Source: Wolfiporia cocos (Eukaryota > Basidiomycota > Agaricomycetes > Polyporales > Phaeolaceae). From it: a stretch of 64,000 bases of DNA. Below, in pieces: positions 12,671 through 24,783 of the stretch; position 1 is the stretch's first letter; each line of letters starts with the position of its first letter. Position numbers and translations under genes: made by a program. The stretch lies in NCBI GenBank assembly GCA_029448655.1, contig JACCLO010000007.1, positions 3,286,001-3,350,000 of the forward strand, written 5' to 3'. The notes under the pieces are model-generated. The model searched no databases and was not told the origin of the DNA. It was given only the letters and a program-made list of their open reading frames with translations.

Positions 12671-14225
12671 TGTTCTTCCGGAGGATTTTACAAGTCCCCC
12701 AGCTCCGGGGAAGTAGTTATGGCTGAGAAGTCTATGGAGATCAGTTGGGATACTGCCTGCATGAACACCACAGCGGTTGACATCTACCTCTTCGCCCCGG
12801 ACTGTCCTAATCCGCGGATTCATGAGTGGGAGTCTGTCGACTTTGCAATCGGCAGTTACAACACTACTTTGGTGCCCACATGGTGGAACTCGACCTCATC
12901 TGTCCGTTTGCAGCTCATGATAATCGAGTCCGGCACGCCTACATTCCTGGCGACCCTTCCAGCCGGTCCCGTTTTCAACGCAACGAACAGTGAAAGCAAC
13001 GATGATGCGGCGAAAACCCAGTCAGCAGCTGGATCAGTCACAGTCGTCGATAATGTGCCGTCGTCTTCACACTCCCTGTCGAAGGGAAAGATCGCTGCCG
13101 CGGTGTTGATGACGCTTTTGGCAATGATTGCCATCGCAGTGTACGTGTCCATCCGGAAAAGTCGTGCAAAGATCAAGGACGAAGGCAAGCGCTTCAGCAT
13201 TCACGTCGACAAGCGTATGTCCACGATTTCCACCGAGTGGAAGTCCGTTACGACTGCTGGTGCCTCTGCGGCCATCCGCAACAGCATCATGGTCTCGGAC
13301 GGCGAGTCGGGTGCAGGAAATCGGTCGTCGTCGTTCTCGTTCGGCGCGATCCGGCCTTCCAGCAGCGCGTTCGAGGGCGGCGGTCAGGCGGGGATTGGCG
13401 TGAAGGCCCTAGCAACGGACGAGAAGAGGAGCCTCGACCTAACGGCACCACATATGGCGCAGATTCGACCCAATGTGCGCACGTCGTTCAGCGCCGCCGA
13501 TCGTGCTTCCCGCGTGTCTTGTGTGTCGTTTGCGCCCGATATCCGCCCGTCGTCCGAGTACCGCCGGACGCGTGCGTTCCACACTGGCTACGTGCCGCCT
13601 CTCCCGGAAACGCATATGAGAGAAGCAGGAGAGATGTCGCCCACGCAAGCAGCCGGCCCGACTAGTCTTACGGCGGAGGATATTCAAGCTCGGATGGCTC
13701 AACAGGATATCAGTACGTCTTGTCCCGGTCACAATTCATTTTAGCATACTGACAAAATCTTCGCCATGTCCAGATGGTAACGCTTCCGATGCAGATGACG
13801 ACTACTTCTCCGGTAACATGCCTGTCCCGCTTCCGTCGCCTCCAGCGCCCGCGTACCAAGGTGCTCATTCCGTCGTAGACACCATACCGATGCCTCCTGT
13901 TTCTGAGAGCGCGATGTCTCCTGATGCGATGCTGCGTGCATATGCCGAACGTTCTATCCGCTCACCCCCTCCGACCCTTCCCGCCCCTGCGCCGAGCTAC
14001 AATGGAGGCGGCATGCGCGCGTTGTATACTCCTACGTCTGCCGTTGCACCGAGCCTGCCAATGCCCACACCCACCTCCCCTGAGTCGCTGTATCTTGGCA
14101 CGCCAATGCCACAGCCTTACCCCTCGGAGCCCGCTCAAGATGCGTACAGATACAGCTACGCTCCTGCAGACCTTCAGGAGGGCCAACATGACACGGAACA
14201 CAACGAGCATGGTACCGCCCATTAA
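12671..14225 (+). CDS. Single-pass membrane protein with Ser/Pro-rich cytosolic tail, 5' end unresolved
   Basis: Two exons are clear: about 12671-13711, then a GT-AG intron of about 60 nt, then 13773-14225. The extracellular part reads SSGEVVMAEKSMEISWDT and contains several N-glycosylation sequons (NTT, NST, NAT). One membrane helix, AAAVLMTLLAMIAIAVYV, follows a Ser-rich stalk; the tail is long, basic near the membrane, then rich in Ser, Pro and Tyr. This layout is common among uncharacterised agaricomycete surface proteins. The frame is open upstream only to a stop near 12656, and an acceptor-like CAG ends at 12670, so a signal-peptide exon should lie in 12420-12650. A Leu-rich stretch encoded around 12452-12500 could be that signal peptide, but I could not connect it to an ATG. 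ATG 12719 is the first in-frame Met if translation began inside this exon. Possible sensor; no domain recognised. Confidence 0.65.
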
Positions 14226-16257
14226 GGACGGTACCCGCCGAGCACGATGCGTCACTCCCTCCTCTCAGCTTTGTTTTAATTTGTATTCATCTCCCTGGAT
14301 GGTTGTACAACACCCGATACGCAAGGTTGTGAACGGGTTGATCCGCGGCTTCCTACTGCCTATGCCTGTCATTTGGTTACGTTCTATCTGACGATAAACG
14401 ATCTCTTCTACTCCATTTCTACTCCATATCTTACCCATCTTGTCTCTGGCTGTCTCATGTTCCCCCAGCCCTGTGTCGTCTGTGTCTTGGTGTACCTTCT
14501 GCGATCCTCCCACCACACCATTCACCGCTGGTACGCTGCGTATGTGATCTTCTCGGGGCCGCGCCGCCTGCTCTCTTTCCCGCCTCACGCCCGTACTGCC
14601 TGTCTATACCCTATTATTATCGCTATTTTGCCTACGCGCTGTTGCCTTCTTCAATTGGTCTGGCCGTGTCTTTAGCATGGTTCTGGCCGATGGTCCGCAC
14701 AGCATACCTGATACACACATTCTGACCTTATGTCAGGGCTTCGTTTATGTTTGTTTTGTTCTGGGACCGGTATCATGTAATCTGGGCTGGTATTTGATTG
14801 TCGCAGCACGAGAGCATTACCTTCGACTGTCAAGGAGAAGGTCGACTTGACCAAAATTGAAGCCAGTTTCGACCAACAGACGCCCATATGCACGTGATGT
14901 GCTTGATGACGACAGTTCGGCTCCCAGTGAGCGCATACATAGCATTTTATTATCACCACATTTTGTAGTGTTCTTTGAGAAATGAAGACTTGACCATTTA
15001 GTGCGCGGCATGCAAGCGCCCACACGGTGGCGCTTAATGCGCCGCGCCAGGGCGCCGCAGTGACGTGCACCACCGCGACGCCGATCACAGCTTCCCTGCA
15101 AAGATCACCGCCCGTTTCACGTACCGTCTGGCGCAATGAGTGGACTAACGCGTACGGATACGCGTAGGTCGCTCAGATCTATACGACGCCCTACCGTCGT
15201 GTCCCCCCGCCTCGATCCGCTGTCACCTCCCTCACCGGATGTGCCGGTCGGGCGGCTACGCTTCTAGTGTATAACTGCTTGCACGCTTTGTCAGTTTGGA
15301 CATTCCGCCCACCCACCCCATAGTGTTGGGTGTGAACGTGAGTGCGCTAGATAGCGTACGAAGAAGCTCAGCGTTGGCACTCCTAACGGGAGACAGCGTC
15401 TGAGGTGGGCGACGAGTGACAGCGCATACATATAGTGTTGCTATGCAGAATCACAAGCCCCAAACTACCAAATAACCAATGTATGAACGTATATGAACCG
15501 TTAACCGGCGCGGTGTTCAGTATCGCGCCTTTCCATATAGTAAGGTATCATACTGGCGCCCAACGGCGCGCGGCGGGATTGCATTGGGATTGCTACAATT
15601 TGAATGAAACCCTCAGTCACTTCCGACTTGACGCTGTTATGTCTTGTGGATACAGCACTGTATGGTTCAAAAAATCACTACCCCTCTTTCCGTATTCATC
15701 ACGAATGTCAGTTGTGGAAATAGAGTGCATGAAGGTCAAGCGCCGATGCCAGTCGGCACTTCCTCGTGACTGATCATGACACGCAATATTGTGAGTGGCA
15801 TTCGCCCAGCGTCTGCGTCATGACCGTAACGCGGCTGCTCGCTCTGATAATTAGCATATAATATCTAGCGTACTATCGTTGGCAATGTGACCGACTGACT
15901 CATATGGTCTTGACCGGGGAGGGACTTCAGCCACGGAGATCAATCTGGGAACTGCCTTTCGTTGGCGCCGCGCAGTTACCAGCTATACAATCTGTAAACT
16001 AAATTATTGGGTCATACACACTGTCCAGGATGTTAATCGGAGGTCCAATGCCAATTCTGAATGCATCCATCGTGTCCTATGCAAGGCTGCACGTATATAA
16101 ATGTATATAGTATATATAATAAATCATGTTCACATGGTATATGCATTATATATTGGAGCCTTACGGACCACAATAGCCGGCGTCAGCGAGGTGCATAGTG
16201 CCATCAGATAAGCGTTGCGCCTCATAATAGTCCTGTCGATCATGTTGTCGGAATCGC
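14226..16257. other. Intergenic region carrying a dispersed repeat
   Basis: No gene is visible. The central part, 14941-15775, is one copy of a dispersed repeat described separately. Around 16090-16155 the DNA is AT-rich with TATATA runs. Confidence 0.55.
14941..15775 (+). repeat. Dispersed repeat, copy 1, interrupted by about 250 bp
   Basis: The stretch 14941-15331 and the stretch 15583-15775 together match the reverse complement of 48625-49278 over roughly 600 bp at about 80 percent by eye. Shared landmarks include CACCGCGACGCCGATCACAG, TACGCGTAGGTCGCTCAG, GATCCGCTGTCACCTCCCTC and GACGCTGTTATGTCT. The 250 bp between the two matching stretches is absent from copy 2, so it was either inserted here or deleted there. 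No conserved reading frame is shared by both copies, so this is probably a non-coding transposon remnant. Confidence 0.7.
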
Positions 16258-17625
16258 TCACCGCGAAGCATCGGCACGTGTGGCAGCCGTCTCTTCGTCA
16301 AGCTGGCATTCGCCTGAAGTGCCGTCACACAGAGTCCCCATTTCCGATGCCGGCGCGCTCTCCTGATTCGTCGTGCTCTTCTCATTCGTCGCACTCTCCT
16401 CATTCGTCGCGCTGGCTGCTTCCTCGCTTTTCCCCGCCCCCATCCCCATCCCCTTCCGCTTCAGGATCCTGCTCTTCTTCGTCTCCCGCATCTCTCTACG
16501 CCATTTCTCCTCTTCCTCTCGCAACTCTCCTGGGAAGAAGATCGGCAGGAGCGCAAGCCCCACGCCCGGCTCGACCTCCTCTGCGGCCTGCAGCGCCTTG
16601 AACACCTTGGGTTTTGACTCAGACGTCGTATCCCGCACCACCTTCTCCCTTCCCGGCTCGAAGTGGAATCCAAGCGCCCCTGGGTGACGCTTCACACCCG
16701 CGGCAACGGCATTCTGAGCCATTCCCATCGCGCCGATGCATAACATGTACCATGCATCTGTCTCGACGGCCTCGACGGTGAGCAGGTGCACGATCCACAG
16801 CACTGCGAGCGCGAACGTCGCAGGAACGGTCACGGGCGAGGGCTTGTCGCGCGCCGCGGCGATGTCCTCGAGCTTGAGGCCGCGCCCCTCGCTGACGATG
16901 ACTTGCACTGTGGTGTCGCCGTTACCACGCGTGAGACATACGACATCGCGCGCGCCGGGATCCACCTTACGCACGTCCCACTTTTCCTTCGACCACTGCG
17001 GGAGCGCGCCGCCTGCAAGCGCGAGCGCGGTCCCGCCGCCGGTGAGGATGAGGATGACCCAGTTCCCATATAGCACGCCGGGGATACATGCGACGGCGAG
17101 CTGCGCGAGCATGACGAGCACGCCGCTCCAGTATACCCAGTCGCGGTCTGGCACGCCGATGCAGCGCACGTGGTCCATGTAGTGGAATGCGACGGTGAGG
17201 CCGCGGTTGCGGTGTTCGGGATTTTCTGGTTCGGGTGGCTCGTAGTCACGTACTAGACGACCGAGGACCCACGAGTTGTTCGTGCGTGGGTAGCCCGTGT
17301 CCGCGTTGATGACTTGCACGGCGCAGTCGGGCGCGGGCATGAGGCGCTTGTCACCGATGCCCGCAAGGATTGCGCTGAATCCGTACGCGACCCAGCCGAA
17401 GGAAAATGCGACGGGTGTAAACAAGGAGGGAGAGGTGAGCGCAGCGAGCGCACATTGGACGATGTCGCTGCCGATGAGGGTGAGAACGGCGAGGACGTCC
17501 TTCGGGTTCTGCCACTGGGTGCGCACGGCGTCGAAATGTTCGTCGACTTCGGCGTGTGTGACATGTCGCAGAAACTGCCCCACGCTCTCGAAGGTTGCGT
17601 TATGGTGGGTCCGTATCGGTGGCAT
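16258..17625 (-). CDS. Multi-pass membrane protein of unknown function
   Basis: A single uninterrupted frame of 455 residues starts with MPPIRTHHNATFESVG. Hydrophobic stretches occur near GSDIVQCALAALTSPSLF, VYWSGVLVMLAQLAVACIPG, NWVILILTGGGTALALAGGA and ATFALAVLWIVHLL, so four or more helices are likely. Between them sits YMDHVRCIGVPDRDW, a motif I have seen in uncharacterised agaricomycete membrane proteins. The C-terminal 100 residues are charged and contain a short repeat of the kind SATNEESATNEKSTTNQES. The frame stays open upstream to an ATG at 17976, but that extension is low in conservation signals and probably 5' leader; a TATATA run at about 18006-18013 lies just upstream of it. The absence of introns is unusual among the neighbours. 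Confidence 0.75.
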   Translation of the reverse strand: MPPIRTHHNATFESVGQFLRHVTHAEVDEHFDAVRTQWQNPKDVLAVLTLIGSDIVQCALAALTSPSLFTPVAFSFGWVAYGFSAILAGIGDKRLMPAPDCAVQVINADTGYPRTNNSWVLGRLVRDYEPPEPENPEHRNRGLTVAFHYMDHVRCIGVPDRDWVYWSGVLVMLAQLAVACIPGVLYGNWVILILTGGGTALALAGGALPQWSKEKWDVRKVDPGARDVVCLTRGNGDTTVQVIVSEGRGLKLEDIAAARDKPSPVTVPATFALAVLWIVHLLTVEAVETDAWYMLCIGAMGMAQNAVAAGVKRHPGALGFHFEPGREKVVRDTTSESKPKVFKALQAAEEVEPGVGLALLPIFFPGELREEEEKWRREMRETKKSRILKRKGMGMGAGKSEEAASATNEESATNEKSTTNQESAPASEMGTLCDGTSGECQLDEETAATRADASR

Positions 17626-18550
17626 GGTGGTGGTGGTAGTTAGAGCAAGTGCCGCAGCATGTAGCGTGGCATGAGGCAGGTAGCTGTGTGTCACAGTTCT
17701 GATAGGAGCCCACTGTGCCGCGACGGAACGTGCGAGGGGCTTAGAGCGTGCAGAGCCTTGCTCCATGCAGCTGTTATGCAATCTCAGGCTGTTGGAACCC
17801 TTCGTCTCGCGCTCCGGCCCCTCCATTATGATCGCATAGAACTGACATGACAATTCCACGTAGTTTCCAGACACATCGTGGGCAGCTTTATGGGTATGAC
17901 GGAGTCGAGTATTCACCGCGTCAAGTACGCACCGGGCGCATATATTCGCATTTACTGAGTAGACTGAGCGCGACATGTCGGAGGGAAATCAGAATTGGAC
18001 GCCCAATATATACCGGATCTCGATGAGATCTGATCGATGATCCCGCATCCGAATCGCGTCACAACGAGTGAGGCAGACTCCGCCGCGGTGCTGCATGTCT
18101 CGAGAAGATGCCAGTTGTCTTACTTACCATTTCTATGGTTGTGTACCTTCTTGTTGACATACGAGACATCCCGCGCTACTGCGGCAGAGCCATAGATGGT
18201 GAAGCAAGACCACGTCGCGGTGCTTCTACGACGACGATCGACCTGAGATCGTGGCTTATGTGCTGCTTCTGTCGTTTGTCCGCCTACAAGACGGTGCTCG
18301 CGAAGCTACAAGACCGGAGCGATTGTCAGTCTGAACACGACTGACTGTGATGATCGTACATCTATGTGCGTTTTGCCGCTTTCTTCATGCAGACTCCGAG
18401 TTCCTCCATAATTTCAATTTTTATTGGTCGTCTTGCCTCCGTACGTACCCAAATTGGTGAGGATAGGCTTCATCGTCTTCTTGAAGAGCCGCAGTTAGCC
18501 TTGTAGAACCACTCAGGATCGTGAAAACGCTTCCTTCCAGATCGCAGAGC
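17626..18550. other. Intergenic region
   Basis: It contains the probable 5' leader of the minus-strand membrane protein gene (17626-17976), a TATA-like run near 18006, and no other recognisable feature before the tRNase Z relic. Confidence 0.5.
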
Positions 18551-20456
18551 TCACGATCCGCCATCCTCACCAGACCTATCCCGTCTCCTCCGACGGCGAT
18601 CATTAGCCGCCGGCTCATTCGGCCTCGGCAGCGTTGGGTGAATAAGTGGCACGAGCGCGCATAGGTTGGGAATGTTGCACAGGACGACGATTTTGCGCGG
18701 GACAGGCGTCGCTGGCGAGAGACCCCGCGGCTCTTCGCGGATGACATAGCCGATGCAGGGATCTGTCGAGAATCATAGCGTGTCAGCGGTCGTCGCGGCG
18801 TCATGCGCGACAATGAACACAAGAAGCCCAGTGTCGTTTATCGTCGCGGGAAGTGCCATGCCACCGCATCCTACAATCTCCCCATGTGTCTTGCTGCTCT
18901 AGCCCTCGTAAAAACCTAGCACAAGATCCGACGCAGACGCACGTACCTCGATGCTCGATCAGCCCCACGTCCACGACGACCATCCCCCCGCTCAGCGGAT
19001 TGCCAAACGCATGCACACGCACGATCGTACGCCAAAAGCCCGCCGCGTCGCACGCGATGTCCAATCTGGGCGCGTTGTTCTTGCGCACCATCTCCTCCGC
19101 CGGTGCGCCCTCGTCGGGCGTGAGGAGCTCATGCACCGCGCACCGCTTTGCGGAGCGCGTGTGCGTGAAGACGATCTGCGCGCGCAGGAGCCTGCGGAGC
19201 CCGCGCGGGCCGAATATCTCGATGCGTGGCGGCTCGGCGGCGCCCCGCCCGCGCTCGTGCTAGCGCACGAAGGTGCGACGCCGAGCCCGCTGTGCAGGAG
19301 GGTGAACAAGCCCGCGACATCCTTGACTGTGAGTGGAAAGAGCAGCGGTCAGCGAGATGTCGTTGACTTGGCGTGCCCGAGAGACGGGATATGGGACCGA
19401 TGAGGGTGTTGTGCACCGAACGGGTCGATACGTGGAATGGGGCATCGATAGTAGAGGGTGAGTGGCCTGAGTGTGAGGTGACACTTGTGCTCTCGACTTC
19501 CTCGGGCATTCGTCGGCAAAGCTGAAGGAAGGCAGAAGCGCACTGAGAGATATTCCGATCAAGAATGAGTGCGATTGTATCACAAACGGCCAAGACGTTT
19601 ACCCCTCCCGACGTGAGACCCTGTTTCTGGCGCAGCGGATCCTTGAGCTACAATGATAAGACGTTGCCTGATCATCGGAAAGGCAAGAATTAGCCCGTGT
19701 CACATATCCAGGTTCTCAAAATCTCTGCTGTACGCTTGGAGGGATCATTATTCCTCCGTGGCGATTCGCATGAACGCCCGATCATTGCCTGTCGCAGAGA
19801 CTCGGGCATGCGTAGAGACACCCTGAAGATGTTCATGCGAACAGCGGAATGAATCTCGCAACAGAGCATTGGATGCCGATGCATCGTCCTTTGTAGTCAT
19901 GCAAGCTCGAAAATACGACGTGAGACTGAAAGCAGCAAAGACACAGATGAGCCTCTGGTGTGTTGTCTTCACCTAGTAGAGCCTACGCTGCAACAGCAAG
20001 CCAGCCGAGAGCCCATGCGTCATACATGCCATGCAGGAGGACCATGGGGCTCATAGCGCATATGCACATTGGCAGCTCATAGGTGCCGTTACGATGTGTT
20101 CCTGCCGCGACGCGCAAACATCCCGAATGTGATGTCGAGGATGATCAAATTAAAACGCCACAAGCAACGTCAATCTACACCGACCTTCGATAGTCTGCCC
20201 AACTGTGCGCGCCGCCAATGATGAACGACTGGTGATGGAATTGGCGCAAGGCACCCTCTGCGCAATCAACCATTGCACACGGATCAGCGACCCACAGCGT
20301 ATAAACAGCATCATATTGACCACACTCTCCACGAGGCCGTCCCCAAACAACGAGTCGAGCAGTTGCAGGTCTCAGAGGGACCGCCCCGCTTGTGTTGCCG
20401 AGAGAAGTGACGGCAATTTCCTGAGACATTGACATCGCACGGTGATGATGCTCCAT
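18551..20456 (-). pseudogene. Decayed tRNase Z (ELAC-type metallo-beta-lactamase) gene
   Basis: Two blocks of a fungal tRNase Z survive. The N-terminal block (about 20456-20190) reads EIAVTSLGNTSGAVP and MVDCAEGALRQFHHQS, matching the LGT and D-C-x-E-G landmarks of the family. The C-terminal block (about 19325-18551) contains RIEIFGPRGLRRLLRAQIV, VHELLTPDE, then across an intron DPCIGYVIREEPRGL and PRKIVVLCNIPNLCALVPLIHP. The zinc-binding HxHxDH segment expected between the blocks was not found in about 800 bp. The segment before RIEIFGP is in a different frame from the preceding KDVAGLFTLLHSGLG, with a TAG between. The normally conserved GDT after VVL is replaced by CNI, and the frame stops soon afterwards. 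I infer a non-functional relic; an intact copy should exist elsewhere because tRNase Z is essential. Confidence 0.6.
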
Positions 20457-20783
20457 TCTAAAGGCTCGCATGATCAAGCATGGAAGATGATTGTCGACGC
20501 CCGGCCGAGAGGAAAGCACAATTCTTAGATAGATATCGTTTGCTGGAAAGCAAGTATGGCCATGCGCCTGCATGCCGAGGTGACGTCGCTATTTGCCGTA
20601 ACACCCGCCCAGGAACGGCAATCACATAAAGCGCGATCAAAATCTCGATCGCGACGCGTCACTTATCATGAACCTGCGTCGCGTCGCAAGTCTTTCATCG
20701 CGTGCCTTTAGTAGCTGTAGCCCTTCAAAACTGATCCAACGCACTCACAGCGATCATCCAGTACATCTATTGGCTCTGCGGAG

Positions 20784-23700
20784 ATGAAACGTCGCTTGCG
20801 CAACGGCGCAGTGCCTGCGCCTGCTCTCATCAAGCTCGAAGAATCAAACTCGCAGCCGAGTGCACTGAAAACGTCCCAGTCTCTTTCTGATGCTCATCGT
20901 GCTGATCTACAAAGAATTTGGGATCTTAATCCGAGTATGCCATCCCTTGCCTCGCGATGCGCTTGGGCGAAAGCACGCGGCATCGACCCCGTGCGTGTCA
21001 ATGCTTGGTTTCGCCGAAGGAAGTACAGCTCGGTCAGCAAAGGCATTTTAGTCGCGGATGGCTCCTACGAACTAGATAGTCTAGCACCCGATATTCCTCA
21101 GGGGCGCGGGTCCCCGTCCAATGTCAAACGCGAACGATCCGCTTCTCCGGTACGTCGCAATCAGGAGATGCCACGGTTGGCCTCGACTCGACTGCGCGGT
21201 GAGCGACAGCACGAAAACTCCCCGTTGTTGCAGACAGACCAATTTGTAGCCCGTCATATACGCGCGCATGAGCTGAAACCCAATACATCCTGCTTGACCT
21301 GTCTTAAGCTGCATGATTCAATCATGTCTCGGTCGCCCTCTCCGCCTCCATCTTCACCATCCAGCTTTTCTGCGGATATACCTGGACTCACCTTCTCTTC
21401 GGATCCGCCTTCGTCGGATTTCGGATTCGACACCGAGCAGGATATGGCACCCAAAGCTGTCTCTCACGGACCTGTAGCTTCTGTATCTACGAAATCTGCT
21501 TCGCTGTCGGTCTCTGGAGGGCAAATTGTACGCATACACTCACCAAAGTCTAGCGCAGAAGCGCATGCTATCATTCCACGGCACGCATATACTCGACATT
21601 CAGGCATGACTATACAAGACCTCGCTGAATCTGGCTTGTCTGGTCTCCCGTATGCTGACTTTGAGCAGAACTCGGGCTCTTCTCGCTCGTTTCGACCACA
21701 GCCAAAACGAAGACACGTAACATCTGCTTCGAACGTGACTTTTGCTAAGGGACCCTCATCTGCTGCTGGTGCCGCGGCTACTTCGTTGGGGAGACCTCGA
21801 GGGCTCCTGAACCACTCTATGGCAGAATCATCTCAGACCGTCCAGGACTACTCGCAGAATCGTTCTTTCACCAACCCCGAATCCCAAGGCGACGTCTCTG
21901 CGGCGCTTCAGAATTCCACCACGGGAATCTCGTCGTCTTCTCTGTCGGATACCAATACAACTGCTCCTTTGAGCTCCAGTGTCCGTGTATCGTTCTCGAG
22001 CTTCCGAGCCCTCTGGTACTCTCATGGAGGATCGACTCAGGCTGATTACTCTCTCAATAACTCATCACATTGTCAAGCTACTCTAGCTCCAGTTGCTCTG
22101 CCTCCACCCAACGTAGGGGATCGCCTTGAGCTCCCATCTTCACATCTCACCGTTGCTTTTGATACTGCTTTTAACCCAGCTACTATTCCCACTTGTAGCG
22201 ACATCGGGCAACATGCCTCAATATCCGCTGCTTCTGGCTCTGGCTCCTCTGCCTCCGTTGCGTCTGCCTCGGGCCCTCTAATCTCTGCTAGCGCTCGGGC
22301 TATAACCTCTGCTCCCTCTGCATTGGCATCGTCATCCGCTGCTGATTGTCTTCTTGATGCAAATCACAGTGGCTTGGACATCGACTATAGCCCGCGTCAT
22401 TCCTCATCATCAGACATGGACTGTGTGCCGCAACCAACTGGTATTCCTGTGACGTCTCCGGTTCGTGCGCCGCGCCACATACAGCCATGTCCAGGAATTG
22501 CAATAGGTCCAATGGGCAACATGCGACCGCTCACATTTGGCCAATCTGTCGACTTTGCACCGATTGCATGCTCTGTCCCGCCGGCTCAAGAGACGCCTAC
22601 TGGGCCCGTACCAGCTCATAGTTCTCATATGACCTGCCTCGAAGCTCCCGCCAAAAGAGCAGCAGACCCTGAAGCTGTCGACGACGCGCCGAAGCTGAAG
22701 CGAAGGAAGGTCAAGGCAAGTCGTCGAGCGCGGGACGCTCATCTTGCCTGTTTCATCTTGGGATGTAGGGACCGCATAAAACTGTCAAGGAGGCGTCGGT
22801 CGCCAAAGAGCAGATTCTACATGGCACGATGATAGGGAATGTGCCAAGGCAACCAGTCAAGCAGGAAGAGGAGGAAGAAGCACTGCAAACCCCGACGAGA
22901 AGGGAAGAAGAAGAATCGAGCGAGGACGAACCGGACAGTAAGTAAGAGACTGACATTGGTGGTTAGAGCGGCTCGGCAATGTTTATTCCCTGTAGTACCG
23001 CTCGCACTATTGGTGCAACGCGCGCCTACAGCCAAGCCCAATCGTTCTGTTCCAAGCAAAGCAAAGGGAAAAGGTTACTCCAAGAGTAGGAAGGGGGGCG
23101 GCAGCAGCACGAAGCCTAGACAGCTCAAAAAAGAGCAAGTAGATGCGCCGTTGCCGCCGCTGCCGGCGACATCGGCACAAAGTATGGCATCAGCCAATAA
23201 AGCAGCCCCGTCCAAGCCTAGGGGCGCAGATGTGGCGAATGTGAAACCCAAGAAAGGTCAGTGTACGAGCGATTGTGCACGCAAGGAAACTTGGATGACG
23301 CAGGCACTGCAGCCGCGGCGAAATCAACATCAAAAGTGGGCAAGGCGGACGCCGATCAGCCCGCTCGAGCTTCCGGCAAGACCAAGACAAAGACGCTGAA
23401 GAAAGAGGCGGAGGTACAACTTACCGCAATATCCACGTCGCAAGATATATTATCGAGCGCTAAGTCAACGCATGAAGGTTGGGAGTGGTGTGCCTCAACG
23501 AATGCATAGCTGACGACAATGTTTCGTGCTCGCAGAGCTCTTGTCAGAGTCCGCTCCAAAGACAACGAGGGCGAGCAAGAGGGAGCGCAAGATAGGTGAG
23601 TGCGCACATATCCGTTTGCAGGCCGTCGCTGTACAGTCTACCCTTTCGGGAAGCTGCTAAGCAGCTAGCCAATACTCTGGGTCAAGCGAGCTGTAAGGAA

Positions 23701-24783
23701 CCTGCCTCAGCGTCTACCACAAAAACTCCTGGCGCAAAGTCTGCTTCGCGGACAAGGGTCAAGAAAGAACCGCAACCGGGCGTCGTCCCCTCGAAAACGC
23801 TAACCGGGAAGTCTAGTACGGTTGCTTCTTTGTGCACATTGGGATTGGTACTGACCACTATGCAGCGAGAGGAAACAATGGAAATGCGGACGCGGAGAAG
23901 AACGGCAAGTCAGCGGCCCAGAAGGAAGCGCCATCAACAAAAGCCCTAGACAAACGGAAGGCACAGCAAAAGCCAGGCGATAAACAGTGTGCAAATGGTG
24001 GCAATGTGTCGGCCGGCCGCTCTGCTCCTACCATCGTCACGCGCTCCCGCTACAAGGCACAGCAATTCGCACCTCTTGTCGGGGGCGCCAACGAGCCTCT
24101 CGACGACGAACGCGACGAACGCGTCGAGTTCGTCTTCATACCCGGAACGCCATTCCGCTCCCGCGCGCCCGCGCGCGAGGAGCTCTTCGTCGACCCTTCC
24201 CCGCATGCCTCGGGCGTCTCGCTTCTACCGCCGATGTTCGCCTTCGCCTTCGCGACCCCGCCACCGTCGCCACGCCGCCCGCCGCGGCCGTTCGTGTACT
24301 CGCCCCATTCACTTGCTGTATTCAACGATATTCAGTGGATGGAAGAGGAATTCGAGCGGATGGAGCTGAGTGCGCTGGGCGTGCTGGCGGTGGCTGCCAG
24401 CGCAGCAAGCACATCGGACGTGTCCTGTACCGGATGCGACGCTGATACGCTCGCGACGCGTGGCGTGGTGGGCCAGGCATGCGGCGTAGAAGAGGTATTC
24501 GGTACGTCATAGTTGATGTTTTTCGGCGGGCATCCACATGCAGGGGCATCGGAGGTTTCACTGATTATGCTCGTTCCATGCCGGTATCGCAGTCCCGCCG
24601 CCTTACCCAGATTTGCAATACAGCGCAGACGACACGGTCGATTTTCACATGCAGCTGCCGACGGAATGGGATTCCATGGATTATGAGTCGCTCAGGGAGG
24701 TACTGGGCGTGCCGCCGCAAATGGCGCTGGAGTCGGTCGACGCTTCTCCGCAGCTCGCCGCTATGGCTGGTCTCGGAATGTGA
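20784..24783 (+). CDS. Homeodomain protein with long basic, low-complexity C-terminal region
   Basis: Residues about 38-87 form a divergent homeodomain: HRADLQRIWDLNPSMPSLA, then CAWAKARGIDPVRVNAWFRRRK, with the WFxxRK recognition-helix signature. It should bind DNA in the nucleus. Exon 1 is long (20784 to about 22715) and Ser/Pro-rich. It is followed by at least eight short exons encoding Lys, Glu and Ala-rich sequence such as KQEEEEEALQTPTRREEEE, and a final region VEFVFIPGTPFRSRAP that ends with SLREVLGVPPQMALESVDAS and stops at 24783. The first intron uses either a weak GTCAAG donor at about 22710 or a perfect GC-type donor GCAAGT at about 22716; both keep phase 0. This is not a standard mating-type HD gene: no mating partner gene or typical flanking genes are present. 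Target genes are unknown. Confidence 0.75.

Noticed and set aside
17626..17976. N-terminal extension of the minus-strand membrane protein up to ATG 17976
   Set aside because: The frame is open but its sequence has no helix, signal or family resemblance, and the family-like start is at 17625. Treated as 5' leader.
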